Source of the DNA: Sphingobacterium spiritivorum ATCC 33861
Lineage (GTDB): Bacteria > Bacteroidota > Bacteroidia > Sphingobacteriales > Sphingobacteriaceae
Direction: 5' to 3'
Assembly: GCF_000143765.1 (NCBI RefSeq)
Contig: NZ_GL379771.1
Span: forward strand, 620,001-684,000
Length of the DNA stretch: 64,000 bases
In this document: in pieces, positions 44,628-54,520 of the stretch
Layout of the letters: the number at the start of each line of letters is the position of its first letter
How positions within the stretch are numbered: the first letter of the stretch is position 1
Translations under genes and position numbers: made by a program
The notes under the pieces: model-generated
Seen by the model: only the letters and a program-made list of their open reading frames with translations
Database searches by the model: none
What the model was told of the DNA's origin: nothing

Positions 44628-45851
44628 ATGAAATTAACATTTGTGACTGTTGTGTTATGCTGGATAAGTGTGATGGCATTTGGTCAGACATACAGTTCTA
44701 CAATCAGCAAATTCAGATCAGATCAGCAGACAGCATTGGCGAAAGAACAATTTGGCCCGCTTCGTCCGCAGGATATTGCTAATCTGCGCTATTTTGAACC
44801 CGATCAGCAATATAAAGTCATTGCCACAGTGGAAATCCTGTTTAACGAACCTACTTTTCGTATGCCAACCTACGATGGTACCAGTAATGAGTATAAGAGA
44901 TATGCATTGCTTCATTTTACACTTAAAAACGAGAAAGTAACTCTTACAGCTTACCAAAGTGCAGCATTATTTCAAAATCCTGCGTATAAAGATCATTTAT
45001 TTTTACCATTTTTAGATCAGACAAATGGTAATCAGACATATGAAGGAGGTCGGTATATCGATCTGGATAGTAAAAATATTAAAAACAAAAGTATTGAGAT
45101 CGACTTCAATAAAGCATATAACCCGTATTGTGCCTATAGCAACGGATACAGATGTCCCCAACCTCCTGCAGAAAACCATTTGCAACTGGCTGTAGAAGCT
45201 GGTGAAAAGAAATATGTTGGACCAAAAAATGAAAGACCTGTGAACAAAAACGCAGCAAAAGGCTTCACCGAAGCTGAGAAAAAGAAAATAAATACAGGTA
45301 CTGCCTCACAAATAATGTATGTATTACAAGTGACTGAGCCGAATGACCTGGAGATCTTAAAGGCTCCTTCTCAAGATATAAAGTATGATGATCCTTTATT
45401 AGATTTACTATCCCAACGTATGTATGCCACCGTCAATGACCCGGATCATTCAGGCGTAGGTATTGCTGCTCCACAGGTAGGAATCAATAAAAATGCAATC
45501 TGGGTACAGCGATTTGACAAAAAAGATACTCCTTTTGAGTTCTATGTGAATCCGAAAATTATCTGGCGGTCCAAGCTCACACGCAAGGGAGCGGAAGGCT
45601 GTTTGTCTATTCCGTCCAGAAAAGAAGATGTATTACGAAGCTATGCTATCCGCCTGCAATACGTAAATAAAACCGGTGATATAATCGAAGAAAATATTGA
45701 AGGATTTACCGCTGTGATCTTTCAGCATGAAGTAGATCATCTCTATGGAATATTGTTTACAGACCGACTGGAAGAGCAGGCAGAAACTCCATATGTACCT
45801 CTGCAGGATAAAATTGAGTTTTCTATACCTCCGAAAACTGTACTCCCTTAA
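44628..45851 (+). CDS. Exported protein with C-terminal peptide deformylase domain
   Basis: This is 407 residues from the ATG at 44628, where a signal peptide starts (MKLTFVTVVLCWISVMAFGQ). An earlier ATG at 44559 would put 23 hydrophilic residues ahead of it. About 230 residues without a recognised fold follow the signal, including the repeated-looking NPYCAYSNGYRCPQPPAENH. The last 170 residues are a deformylase domain with all three motifs: GVGIAAPQVG, EGCLSIP and QHEVDHLYG (Cys, two His, Glu). Deformylase normally acts on nascent chains in the cytosol; an exported copy must do something else. It is divergent from ruvX, beside which some Bacteroidota carry def. It could instead be a general periplasmic metallo-amidase. 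Confidence 0.8.
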   Translation: MKLTFVTVVLCWISVMAFGQTYSSTISKFRSDQQTALAKEQFGPLRPQDIANLRYFEPDQQYKVIATVEILFNEPTFRMPTYDGTSNEYKRYALLHFTLKNEKVTLTAYQSAALFQNPAYKDHLFLPFLDQTNGNQTYEGGRYIDLDSKNIKNKSIEIDFNKAYNPYCAYSNGYRCPQPPAENHLQLAVEAGEKKYVGPKNERPVNKNAAKGFTEAEKKKINTGTASQIMYVLQVTEPNDLEILKAPSQDIKYDDPLLDLLSQRMYATVNDPDHSGVGIAAPQVGINKNAIWVQRFDKKDTPFEFYVNPKIIWRSKLTRKGAEGCLSIPSRKEDVLRSYAIRLQYVNKTGDIIEENIEGFTAVIFQHEVDHLYGILFTDRLEEQAETPYVPLQDKIEFSIPPKTVLP

Positions 45852-45858
45852 TTCACGG

Positions 45859-45897
45859 CAAAGACGCTATCCGGGAAGTTTCCGGATAGCGTCTTTG
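45859..45897. terminator. Bidirectional terminator after the deformylase-like gene
   Basis: Sixteen-base perfect arms (45859-45874 and 45882-45897, CAAAGACGCTATCCGG) with a seven-base loop. It lies between two convergent genes. Confidence 0.75.
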
Positions 45898-45908
45898 TAA
45901 TAATATCA

Positions 45909-46382
45909 TCACTTTTGTGGCATCAGATTGACCTGAATAGTGCCATCTTTCAAATCTTCTATATTCTTATCTGTAAATATTCCGGTTTCCTTCTTCAGGA
46001 TAGCTTCCAGCAACTCATCTGTAGAACCATTGTGAAACACTTCTATCGACGATTTTTTACTACTATACTTCAATTTTGCATCTGTCACAATATCGCAGGT
46101 CTCAATAGCAGCATTAAGCTTCCGTAAAGTAGCCATATCTGTGCCCACAATATTAATAGTTGTCTTGTTGAGGTCTCCGTTAGTTTCGGTATTTGACTTT
46201 TGAAGAAGTGAATTTCCCGAATTTTTTACTTTTCCGGCTGCACTTGCCGCCTTTTCTGCTGAGTTTGAGGCTTTGGTTACTTTATCCAAAGCACGATCCA
46301 ATTTATCCAGAAAACCCTGTGCCTGTACTGTTGCAGATCCTAAAAACATTAGAATCAAAAAACTTAATAGATTCTTTTTCAT
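45909..46382 (-). CDS. Small exported protein of unknown function
   Basis: This 157-residue protein has a clear signal peptide (MKKNLLSFLILMFLGSATVQAQ). An Ala/Lys/Ser-rich helical segment follows (LDKLDRALDKVTKASNSAEKAASAAGKVKNSGN), then a compact C-terminal domain (NKTTINIVGTDMATLRKLNAAIETCDIVTDAKLKYSSKKSSIEVFHNGSTDELLEAI) with a single Cys. The last part resembles a small alpha/beta ligand- or protein-binding fold, but I do not recognise a named family. It is a single gene that converges on the deformylase-like gene and shares its terminator. Confidence 0.7.
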   Translation of the reverse strand: MKKNLLSFLILMFLGSATVQAQGFLDKLDRALDKVTKASNSAEKAASAAGKVKNSGNSLLQKSNTETNGDLNKTTINIVGTDMATLRKLNAAIETCDIVTDAKLKYSSKKSSIEVFHNGSTDELLEAILKKETGIFTDKNIEDLKDGTIQVNLMPQK

Positions 46383-46574
46383 TCGTTTATGGTTTATAAT
46401 TGAGAGTTATATACAAATTTAGATCGCGAAGCTCCCTTTTCAAATCCCCTGAAAACAGTAAAATTTCATACCTGCAAACAGGTAATTTTGACTCTAATAA
46501 TTCCGATATTTCTAAAAAATCTATACATTAGGAACTGAGGTAAATATACTTCTGCTATCAAAACATTGAATCCT

Positions 46575-48599
46575 ATGCATATCCGGACATTTTTAACCTT
46601 CTTACTCATGTTAATGTGCTGGTTTACCGCCCGGTCCCAACAGATATTATCTCATATGGATGAGAAAAAGTTTCTGGACAGTATGCAAACCGTAATTTCG
46701 AATACCAAATCGGATAGTGTAAAAGCTAATACTTACTTTTTCATATCGGATTATTGGAGATTTAAGGACACTTTACAAAGCAGAGAAGCACTTGAAAAAG
46801 GAAAACAAATAATCACAAAAGAGGGAAAATTTGATAGCAGATTCAGGTATCTGGAAGGACTTTACTATTTTTATCTGGGTCAGCATTATTACAATTGGAA
46901 TAAACCTCTGGCAGCCAATGCCTACTTAAAAAGTGAAAAGATAATAGCTGCTTACAATCATCCGAAAGCAAATCTGCTCCGTGCTGCATGCTGGTATAAT
47001 TATGCCCTTATGGTAAGGGAACAAAAAGGAGATACCTTTGTCACTGACATCTTACTCAATAAGTCTATTCCCTTAGCAGATAAAACAGAAGATTATGAAA
47101 AGAGGGCACATTATTATGCACAACTTGGAGCTATAATGATGTACAGCAGGCAATTTGATAAATCAGCGATATACAACAAGAAAGCGATTGAACTTCTGGA
47201 AAAGAAAGATCCAAAATCTCCGACTTTACTGTTGTCTTATCTAACCGGTACCGAAAATTATATACAGCTCAAAGATTTTTCAAATGCAAAAAAACTGCTG
47301 GACAAAGCCGCATCACTGTTAAAGATATATCCGGAATCCGTCAATGCCTCCTACTATTATTATCAGGCCGGTTCCTATTATCTATACAACAAAAATTTTG
47401 GTGAAGCTCTAAAAAATCTCGAAAAAGGAATTGAAATTACACAAAGAAACAATCAATTCCACCTAAGGGAAATGCTAAATTTCAGGAAATATGAAGTATT
47501 GGTCGAACAAAAAAGATATCCGGAGGCCAAACAAATATTGACGGCTTTAAGTCAGCCTGGTAATATAATACTGCAGGATCTCTCTTCGAAAAAGGAAATC
47601 TATAATCAGATGGTACGGATCAATGAATTGACAAACAATACAGGAGAAGCCTTCCAATGGTTAAAAAAGTATAATCTCTTCGAAGACAGCCTTCATAACA
47701 GTGAGACAAATATTAAGATAAACGAACTGGAGACAAAGTTCAGAACTGTAGAGAAAGAGAAGCAGATCGGAGAACTTAAAGCTTCAAAGCGGGAAGCAGA
47801 ACTTTCTTCCCGGAACAGCAAGCTGACAAGCTGGTCGCTCTTAATTACTTGCCTGCTCTTATTAGTCGTTGCCGGTATTTCTTTTTTATATTACAGAAAC
47901 AATAAAAAACTCCTGATCGAAAAAGAGAACAATCATCTTCAGCAGCTTAAGGATATTCAGCTTACAGAAAAAATCCGCTATGGAAAAGCACTCATGGCCG
48001 GAGAGGAAATAGAACGACAGCGGCTGGCAAGAGACCTGCACGATGGATTAGGCGGAGCTTTGGTCGGTATAAAAATGAGTTTGTCCGGAAAAATAGCCGA
48101 AAGCACAGATCAGGATTATGTATCAGATCTTATTCCCGTGATTAGGCAACTCGACAATTCCGTATCCGAACTGCGGCATATAGCACACAATATGATGCCC
48201 GCCAATCTGATTAAGTTTGGACTAGAAGTGGCCATCAAGGATCTCTGCGAAACCATACCACATGAACAGATAATGGTGTCATATCAGGCATACGGCATTC
48301 GTAAAGATATTCCAGAGCAGACGCAACTATATATCTACCGCATTATACAGGAATTGCTAAATAATGCGCTTAAACATGCCGAAGCGACAGAAATACTGGT
48401 ACAGTGCAGCCAGGAAGGTGAGATATTCTCTATTGCCGTGGAAGATAATGGAAAAGGATTTGAAACAGAAACCCTTGATAACGCCAAAGGCATGGGATTT
48501 ACTAATATTCGAAACAGAGTGGGATTCTTGAATGGTCATATTGACATTGAATCTTCTACAGGAGAAGGAACCACTGTAAATATTGAAGTATATGTTTGA
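46575..48599 (+). CDS. TPR-containing sensor histidine kinase (NarX/DegS type)
   Basis: This is 674 residues from the ATG at 46575; an in-frame TTG lies 9 bases earlier. A signal peptide (MHIRTFLTFLLMLMCWFTARS) precedes TPR repeats over about 40-370. One membrane helix follows near 417-440 (WSLLITCLLLLVVAGISFLYY), then a coiled coil, the HisKA_3 motif ERQRLARDLHDGLGGALVGIKM with the phospho-His, and an HATPase with ELLNNALKHAEATE and VEDNGKGFE. The sensor TPR would be periplasmic. The stop overlaps the next gene, its response regulator, so they are a coupled two-component pair. The signal is unknown. Confidence 0.93.
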   Translation: MHIRTFLTFLLMLMCWFTARSQQILSHMDEKKFLDSMQTVISNTKSDSVKANTYFFISDYWRFKDTLQSREALEKGKQIITKEGKFDSRFRYLEGLYYFYLGQHYYNWNKPLAANAYLKSEKIIAAYNHPKANLLRAACWYNYALMVREQKGDTFVTDILLNKSIPLADKTEDYEKRAHYYAQLGAIMMYSRQFDKSAIYNKKAIELLEKKDPKSPTLLLSYLTGTENYIQLKDFSNAKKLLDKAASLLKIYPESVNASYYYYQAGSYYLYNKNFGEALKNLEKGIEITQRNNQFHLREMLNFRKYEVLVEQKRYPEAKQILTALSQPGNIILQDLSSKKEIYNQMVRINELTNNTGEAFQWLKKYNLFEDSLHNSETNIKINELETKFRTVEKEKQIGELKASKREAELSSRNSKLTSWSLLITCLLLLVVAGISFLYYRNNKKLLIEKENNHLQQLKDIQLTEKIRYGKALMAGEEIERQRLARDLHDGLGGALVGIKMSLSGKIAESTDQDYVSDLIPVIRQLDNSVSELRHIAHNMMPANLIKFGLEVAIKDLCETIPHEQIMVSYQAYGIRKDIPEQTQLYIYRIIQELLNNALKHAEATEILVQCSQEGEIFSIAVEDNGKGFETETLDNAKGMGFTNIRNRVGFLNGHIDIESSTGEGTTVNIEVYV

Positions 48600-49227
48600 A
48601 AAAACAATTAAGATAGCAATAGTTGATGATCATCTCATCGTTTTAGAAGGTCTGAGCAGATTGATTGAGAGCAATCCGGAATATACAATTGCCGGGACTT
48701 TCACACATGGTTATGATTTTCTGACTTTCGTCAAAACAGAGCCTGTGGATATTGTACTCTTAGACATAAGCCTGCCTGATATCAGCGGGATAGATTTATG
48801 CCTTCAAATCAAAAAGGTAGCACCGGATGCTGCAATAATTGCCATCAGCAATCATATTGAAAGAAGTATCATCCTTCAGATGCTCCAAAACGGAGCTGTA
48901 GGTTACCTCCTCAAAAATGTTGATTTGCATGAACTGAAAAATGCGCTTAATGAAGCACTCAGCGGAAAAGTAACCTTCAGCTCAGATGTCAAAGAGATCA
49001 TAGCACGACCTCATCTTCATGACCTGATCGAACTTCCAAAGCTTACAAAACGAGAAAAAGAAATTTTACAACACATTGCACTGGGGAAGACAACGACCAC
49101 AATAGCGGATGAATTGTTCCTCAGTCCGCTGACTATCGAAACTCATCGAAAGAGGATGATGAGCAAATTTAAAGCAAAGAATATGGCTGCGCTGATTAAA
49201 ACCGCTATGGAGCACAATCTGATTTAA
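48592..49227 (+). CDS. LuxR/NarL-type response regulator
   Basis: This is 211 residues from the ATG at 48592, overlapping the kinase gene by eight bases. The receiver has IAIVDDHLIVLEGL with D12-D13 and the phospho-acceptor D58 (VLLDISLPDISG). The C-terminal LuxR HTH reads LTKREKEILQHIALGKTTTTIADELFLSPLTIETHRKRMMSKF. It is phosphorylated by the TPR kinase just upstream and binds DNA as a dimer. No operator can be proposed. A perfect 40-bp palindrome terminates the operon. Confidence 0.95.
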   Translation: MFEKTIKIAIVDDHLIVLEGLSRLIESNPEYTIAGTFTHGYDFLTFVKTEPVDIVLLDISLPDISGIDLCLQIKKVAPDAAIIAISNHIERSIILQMLQNGAVGYLLKNVDLHELKNALNEALSGKVTFSSDVKEIIARPHLHDLIELPKLTKREKEILQHIALGKTTTTIADELFLSPLTIETHRKRMMSKFKAKNMAALIKTAMEHNLI

Positions 49228-49232
49228 TAATA

Positions 49233-49272
49233 AACAACAAAGGTCTCTTTTCGAAAAGAGACCTTTGTTGTT
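49233..49272. terminator. 40-bp perfect palindrome, bidirectional terminator
   Basis: Positions 49233-49252 are the exact reverse complement of 49253-49272 (AACAACAAAGGTCTCTTTTC as the left arm). It ends the two-component operon and faces the convergent cyclotransferase gene 20 bases further on. Confidence 0.8.
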
Positions 49273-49292
49273 ATACTCAATATAGTTATAAA

Positions 49293-50327
49293 CTATCTTT
49301 CTACTAATTTTACTTCAAATAGCTGATTCCATTTTTTACCCGTTAAGAAAAGACGTTTTCCAGCTTTATCATAAGCGATACCATTTAATTCGTTATCAAA
49401 AGATTGACGCTGAGGGTTGGTATACATACCTACCAGATTTATTTGTCCGGTCACAGCCCCGGTTTTTGGGTCTATAATAACGATTATGTCTTTTTGATAG
49501 ACATTAGCATATACCTTCCCATCTATATATTCAAGTTCATTCAATTGCTCTACCGCACCGTTCTCATCGTATACACCGATTGATCCTTCTTCCTTGTAAG
49601 TCTCTGGATTCAGGAAGTACAATTTATTACTTCCGTCAGATTTGATCAGGCGCTGACCATCGTTTGTAAGCCCCCAGCCTTCCTTACTGTTTTCATAATT
49701 GAAAGTTCCGGTCTGATTGAAAGTAGCTTTATCAAATACAAGACCCATATTATTTTCCCAGGTCAGCAATACTATTTTATTGCCGAATATTGTCATCCCT
49801 TCACCAAAGTATTTAGAATCCAGATCCAGTTTTTTCAGTACTTTACCAGTATTGACTTCAACTTTTCTTAAGGATGAAAGACCATAACGGCCTGTAGATT
49901 CATAAAAAATGCCATCTGCAAATTCGAGTCCCTGAGTAAAGGCCGAGGTATCATGAGGAAATGTATTAATGATTTCAAATCCATATTGTTTAGCAGATTC
50001 CGGAACAATAAGGACATTGGAATAAGCCATATCTTCTTTACCTTCTGCGTATACCTTGGCTGTCAGATTTTTATTCCCTAATCCGATTGTCTGAGAGTCC
50101 ACAACTAAGCTGCTGGTATCCTGTTTGCGGCCAATTATATTTCCATCCACGGAATAGACCACAGAGTCCAGAGCTGCAGAAGCAAAATTAAGCTTCAGAT
50201 TTACTTTCTGTCCCAGAATAACTACTTTCCCGGATTCCGGAGATACAAACTCCAGCTTCCCTTTTTTTGTAAAACAACTGCTTAGCAGCATTGCTCCAAC
50301 GGCAAAAACGCCAATAATTTTTTTCAT
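49293..50327 (-). CDS. Glutaminyl-peptide cyclotransferase-like lipoprotein
   Basis: This 344-residue protein has a lipoprotein signal with C18 as the lipidated residue (GAMLLSSCFTKK). The first 100 residues form an Ig-like beta domain (SPESGKVVILGQKVNLKLNF). From about 115 comes the plant-type glutamine cyclotransferase beta-propeller: INTFPHDTSAFTQGLEFADGIFYESTGRYGLSSLRKVEVNTGKVL, FGEGMTIFGNKIVLLTWENN, GWGLTNDGQRLIKSDGSNKLYFLNPETY and LNELEYIDGKVYANVYQ. The enzyme forms N-terminal pyroglutamate, which protects exported proteins from aminopeptidases. Exported Bacteroidota proteins often start with Gln after signal cleavage (as several here end in AQ/GQ), which makes this a plausible processing factor. 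Confidence 0.9.
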   Translation of the reverse strand: MKKIIGVFAVGAMLLSSCFTKKGKLEFVSPESGKVVILGQKVNLKLNFASAALDSVVYSVDGNIIGRKQDTSSLVVDSQTIGLGNKNLTAKVYAEGKEDMAYSNVLIVPESAKQYGFEIINTFPHDTSAFTQGLEFADGIFYESTGRYGLSSLRKVEVNTGKVLKKLDLDSKYFGEGMTIFGNKIVLLTWENNMGLVFDKATFNQTGTFNYENSKEGWGLTNDGQRLIKSDGSNKLYFLNPETYKEEGSIGVYDENGAVEQLNELEYIDGKVYANVYQKDIIVIIDPKTGAVTGQINLVGMYTNPQRQSFDNELNGIAYDKAGKRLFLTGKKWNQLFEVKLVER

Positions 50328-50576
50328 TTATTCCTACAATTATTAATACAATTTACGGCTTTCTGTACCGAAAATGTATCCTCATTACTCAAAGTTACGG
50401 AAACAATATGACTTAAAATACGCTTCCGATTTGTCAATTTTAAGGATTTTTTTTATTTCCCGGAGCACAATAACATATTTTAACTCTCCATCTTTCTTGA
50501 GAAGATACTGAAACAGATTTACCTCGCTCCTACTTCATTACGGGCCAGCCGGACAAATCGTATATCTCGATACTCA

Positions 50577-50933
50577 TTATTCACTCCAGAATGCATCCTT
50601 AATCAAATGGATATATGCAGGCTCACCCAGATAAACAGACACAATATCAAAGCGTATATCTCCCTGATGCCCTCGCTCTTCTATACAGGCCCGGGCTGCA
50701 CGAATCAATTTTCGTTGTTTCTGTATATCTACAAAATCAGCAGGTTCACCATGAGCAATCGAAGATCGTGTCTTCACTTCTACAAAAACAAGAATATCAC
50801 CATCATAAGCCAATATATCGACTTCCAGTTTTCCAGTCCTCCAGTTAAGGGCTAAAATCTGGTATCCCAAGGCAGTCAGATGAGATAAAGCCATTTGCTC
50901 TCCCTTCTTTCCTTGTTCCAGATGCTTTGCCAT
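50577..50933 (-). CDS. YraN/UPF0102-family nuclease-fold protein
   Basis: This 118-residue protein has the YraN pattern: KGEQMALSHLTALGYQILALNWRTGKLEVDILAYDGDILVFVEVKTRSS, which is the Holliday-resolvase-like fold with an E-VDI-VEVKTR core. The acidic and Lys residues match a PD-(D/E)xK nuclease site, but the biological role is still not clear. It follows dnaG by one base on the same strand, an unusual pairing, and is probably co-transcribed. No terminator is evident. Confidence 0.9.
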   Translation of the reverse strand: MAKHLEQGKKGEQMALSHLTALGYQILALNWRTGKLEVDILAYDGDILVFVEVKTRSSIAHGEPADFVDIQKQRKLIRAARACIEERGHQGDIRFDIVSVYLGEPAYIHLIKDAFWSE

Positions 50934-50934
50934 A

Positions 50935-52920
50935 TTACTTCACAATAGTATTGCCCAGAAAATCTCCCAGTACGCGTTCCGCCTCTTTCAATTTCTGATA
51001 TTTACTCAATAGTATCTCCAGATTAGCCTGATCCTGCTCTGTCCTTAACTCTTCACGGATTCTGAGCATTTCAGATTCTACTTTACGCTTTTTGATGCGA
51101 TAAATCGCCTGTATTACCAGATTTTTAAGCAATTCATACTCCTGTGTGACATAGATCTTTCGCTTATCGTCATTCCAGTTAGGACTTAGATTATATGGTG
51201 AGGCAACACAGGTAATGGCAAGGTCGGAAACCAGCCTATCCTCATGAGAAAAAAACTGTTTAGCCTGAGGGATTTCAAATCTTTCCGCATATTCTTTATA
51301 TACACCAAGGATATAAGCACTTGGCTTATCTTCGAATTCTACATCATCGATACTACCGAGTAACAATGGAGCAATAGGAATATCTCCGTCGCCTTCCCAG
51401 GTTGCCAGATAATCTCCATAATTGAGAAGTATGCGAATGATTTCACGCTCCTGAAGAATCTCAGGAGTGATTTTATGTTCGGGTTCCGGAGCCGGACCAC
51501 CCCGCTCCTCATCTGTCATAAAGAAATCCGCAGGTGGCCCGTCTCCCTCAGACGGAGAAAAAGGAGGCGAAGAAACAGATGGATTACGCTGATTTTTCTT
51601 ATCCGCATCCTTTGCCTTTTTAACCCGGATATTATTCAGTTCGGAAAGCAATACCCGTTCTTCTATATCGAGCAGGTTACTACACTGACGTATAAATACA
51701 GCGACCTTGATCTCATCCGGTATCAGAGCAATACTTTCTACGACATCCCGGATAACATCGGCACGCTTTATTGGATCATTTTCGGCATCCTTAAGGAGGA
51801 TATTTGTTTTAAAAAAAATAAAATCTTCCTGATGATCGGCTATATATTTTTTGAAGGCATCTGATCCGAATTTTTGTACGTAAGAATCGGGGTCATTCCC
51901 GTCCGGAAAAAGAAGAATTTTTACATTCAGTCCTTCTTCCAGCAACATGTCTGTTCCTCTCAGTGAGGCCTTTATTCCGGCTGTATCACCATCATACAGA
52001 ATAGTTACATTCTTTGTAAACCTGGAAATCAACCTGATTTGCCCGGATGTAAGTGAAGTACCGGAGGAAGACACAACGTTCTCCACACCTGCCTGATGCA
52101 CAGACAATACATCTGCATATCCCTCTACCAGATAACAGTTATCTGCATCAACTATGGCCTTCTTTGCAAAGTTGAGTCCGTAAAGTACATCCGATTTATG
52201 ATAGATTTCGCTTTCGGGAGAATTGACATACTTCGGAACACTTTTTTCAGTTTTCAGTGTCCGGCCACCGAAACCAATGACTCGCCCTGTAAGGTTTTGA
52301 ATGGGAAACATAACTCTTCCCCGGAAACGATCGTACATACTGCCGTCGTCCCGTTGTATAGTGAGTCCGATTTCTTTCAGATATTCCTCCTGAAAACCAG
52401 CAGTTTTGGCCGCTTCGACAAGAGCTGTCCACTGATCCGGAGAATATCCGAGTTCAAACTTCTTAATAATATCTTCCCGGTATCCTCTTTCCCTGAAATA
52501 AGCCAGACCAATGGATTGTCCCATATCTGTCTGCCACATATTGTCCTTGAAAAATTTACCTGCCCATTGGCTCAGCACATACAGACTTTCACGTTTGTCC
52601 TGTGCCGCCATTTGTGCCGGACTACGCTCCTGTTCTTCGACATCGATATGATATTTATTTGCGAGATAACGGATAGCTTCCGGATAGGAATATTTCTCCA
52701 GATCCATCACAAACTTCAGTGCATCACCACCCGCCCCGCAACCAAAACACTTGTAAATACCTTTAGCTACAGATACGTGAAAAGAAGGTGTTTTCTCATT
52801 ATGAAAAGGACAATTTCCGATCAGAGAAGTTCCCCGTTTTTTGAGGTCTACGAAATCTCCCACGACCTCTTCAATACGGGCCGTATCCAACACTTTATCT
52901 ATCGTTTCCTTTTTAATCAC
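50935..52920 (-). CDS. dnaG: DNA primase
   Basis: This is 661 residues from a GTG at 52920 (MIKKETIDKVLDTARIEEVV); the longer frame to 52989 has no family similarity. The N-terminal CHC2 zinc finger has CPFH (C37, H40) and CFGCGAGGDALKF. The TOPRIM core carries YLVEGYADVLSVHQAGVENVVSSSGTSLTSGQI and LYDGDTAGIKASLRG. Between core and the C-terminal helicase-binding domain is a Pro/Glu-rich linker (about 430-470, NPSVSSPPFSPSEGDGPPADFF), typical of such linkers. DnaG makes RNA primers at the fork in contact with DnaB. It precedes yraN. Confidence 0.96.
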   Translation of the reverse strand: MIKKETIDKVLDTARIEEVVGDFVDLKKRGTSLIGNCPFHNEKTPSFHVSVAKGIYKCFGCGAGGDALKFVMDLEKYSYPEAIRYLANKYHIDVEEQERSPAQMAAQDKRESLYVLSQWAGKFFKDNMWQTDMGQSIGLAYFRERGYREDIIKKFELGYSPDQWTALVEAAKTAGFQEEYLKEIGLTIQRDDGSMYDRFRGRVMFPIQNLTGRVIGFGGRTLKTEKSVPKYVNSPESEIYHKSDVLYGLNFAKKAIVDADNCYLVEGYADVLSVHQAGVENVVSSSGTSLTSGQIRLISRFTKNVTILYDGDTAGIKASLRGTDMLLEEGLNVKILLFPDGNDPDSYVQKFGSDAFKKYIADHQEDFIFFKTNILLKDAENDPIKRADVIRDVVESIALIPDEIKVAVFIRQCSNLLDIEERVLLSELNNIRVKKAKDADKKNQRNPSVSSPPFSPSEGDGPPADFFMTDEERGGPAPEPEHKITPEILQEREIIRILLNYGDYLATWEGDGDIPIAPLLLGSIDDVEFEDKPSAYILGVYKEYAERFEIPQAKQFFSHEDRLVSDLAITCVASPYNLSPNWNDDKRKIYVTQEYELLKNLVIQAIYRIKKRKVESEMLRIREELRTEQDQANLEILLSKYQKLKEAERVLGDFLGNTIVK

Positions 52921-53104
52921 AGCATCTTCCTTTTGTGTTAGTAAAATTAGGCAATAGGATTGAGTAGACAAAATGATTACTTGCAACAAAGTAGCAAATA
53001 CTTTAGTGGCCAGGGAAATTTATAGTTTCTGATTATGCTTACACATTACAGAAAAACCTTACGTTTCCGGGACTTTACCAAATAGATTTGCCGTTAATAT
53101 TCCT

Positions 53105-53112
53105 TATTTTTG
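53105..53112 (+). promoter_or_regulatory. -7 promoter element of ugd
   Basis: TATTTTTG matches TAnnTTTG, 18 bases before the ugd ATG at 53130. It argues against the upstream TTG at 53088, which lies ahead of the promoter. Confidence 0.45.
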
Positions 53113-53129
53113 CATCACAATTCATAAGT

Positions 53130-54515
53130 ATGAAAAGAAGAGTTAAGAAAATATGTTGTATCGGAGCGGGTTATGTAGGAGGTCCTACTATGTCCGTTAT
53201 TGCAAAACAATGCCCGGACATTCAAATTACTGTTGTCGATGTGAACAGCAATCGTATTGAAGCCTGGAATGATATAAATCCGGATAATCTCCCTGTCTTT
53301 GAGCCGGGATTGGCTGCTATTGTACAGGAAGCCCGCGGACGTAATCTTTTCTTTTCAACAGATGTGAACAAGGCTATAGATGAAGCCGACATGATCTTTA
53401 TTTCGGTCAATACCCCTACTAAAAACTATGGAAAGGGTAAAGGGAAAGCTGCCGATCTTAAATATATCGAACTTTGCGCTCGTCAGATTGCGGAAGTAGC
53501 GACAGCGGACAAGATTGTAGTGGAAAAATCTACCTTGCCTGTACGTACTGCTGCTGCTTTAAAAAACATACTGGAAAATACCGGTAACGGAGTAAATTTC
53601 CATATCCTCTCTAATCCTGAGTTTCTGGCTGAAGGTACTGCCGTACAGGATCTGTTACATCCGGATCGTGTATTGATAGGTGGCGAAAACGAAGAAGCAA
53701 TAGAAGCTCTTGCTGAAATCTATGCCACATGGGTAGATCGCAGCAAGATTATTACCACTAACTTATGGTCATCTGAGCTTTCAAAACTTACAGCCAATGC
53801 TTTCCTGGCACAACGTGTTTCCTCCATCAATTCTATCTCAGAACTATGTGAAAAAACTGGAGCAAATGTGGATGAGGTTGCCAAAGCAATTGGCATGGAC
53901 TCCAGAATTGGGTCCAAATTCCTAAAGGCTTCTGTAGGTTTCGGAGGATCTTGTTTTCAAAAGGACATCCTTAATCTTGTCTATATTGCAAGAAGCTATA
54001 ATCTACATGAAGTAGCTGATTATTGGGAACAGGTCATTCTGATGAATGATCATCAGAAACGAAGATTTGCAGACCACATTATCCAAACGCTTTACAACAC
54101 AGTATCCGGGAAGAAAATTGCATTCTATGGTTGGGCATTCAAAAAAGACACCAATGATACCCGCGAATCTGCAGCCATCTATGTGGCAGATTATCTTTTA
54201 AATGAAGAAGCTGAAATTGTTGTCTTTGATCCGAAGGTCTCTGCGGAGAAAATATATGCCGATCTGGATTACCTCAATACCCGTAGCCCTGAAGAAAACA
54301 GACGCCTGGTAAAAGTGGTACAAAACCCGACAGAAGCTGCAGATAAAGCACATGCTGTGGCCATCCTGACGGAATGGGATGAATTCAAAGACTATGATTG
54401 GGCACAAATAAAGACCCTTATGAAAAAACCGGCCTTTGTATTTGACGGGCGAAAATTACTGAACCGGACGCAACTTGAAGAATTAGGTTTTAAATATTAC
54501 GCTATCGGCGAATAA
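53130..54515 (+). CDS. ugd: UDP-glucose 6-dehydrogenase
   Basis: This is 461 residues from the ATG at 53130. The NAD-binding fold reads [16 protein letters not shown]. The catalytic domain has [25 protein letters not shown], the catalytic cysteine region [23 protein letters not shown], and the UDP-binding C-terminal domain with [21 protein letters not shown]. The length and the GGSCFQKD motif resemble the eukaryotic-type UGDH (about 460-490) rather than the shorter bacterial form (about 390-440). It oxidises UDP-glucose to UDP-glucuronate, which could feed the decarboxylase-like gene at 23513. It lies next to polysaccharide-export genes, which suggests a role in exopolysaccharide. Confidence 0.95.
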   Translation: MKRRVKKICCIGAGYVGGPTMSVIAKQCPDIQITVVDVNSNRIEAWNDINPDNLPVFEPGLAAIVQEARGRNLFFSTDVNKAIDEADMIFISVNTPTKNYGKGKGKAADLKYIELCARQIAEVATADKIVVEKSTLPVRTAAALKNILENTGNGVNFHILSNPEFLAEGTAVQDLLHPDRVLIGGENEEAIEALAEIYATWVDRSKIITTNLWSSELSKLTANAFLAQRVSSINSISELCEKTGANVDEVAKAIGMDSRIGSKFLKASVGFGGSCFQKDILNLVYIARSYNLHEVADYWEQVILMNDHQKRRFADHIIQTLYNTVSGKKIAFYGWAFKKDTNDTRESAAIYVADYLLNEEAEIVVFDPKVSAEKIYADLDYLNTRSPEENRRLVKVVQNPTEAADKAHAVAILTEWDEFKDYDWAQIKTLMKKPAFVFDGRKLLNRTQLEELGFKYYAIGE

Positions 54516-54520
54516 ATAAG

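Noticed and set aside
51475..52941. Long plus-strand open frames opposite dnaG, up to 281 codons
   Set aside because: They are shadows of dnaG, with no domain, start context or family pattern.
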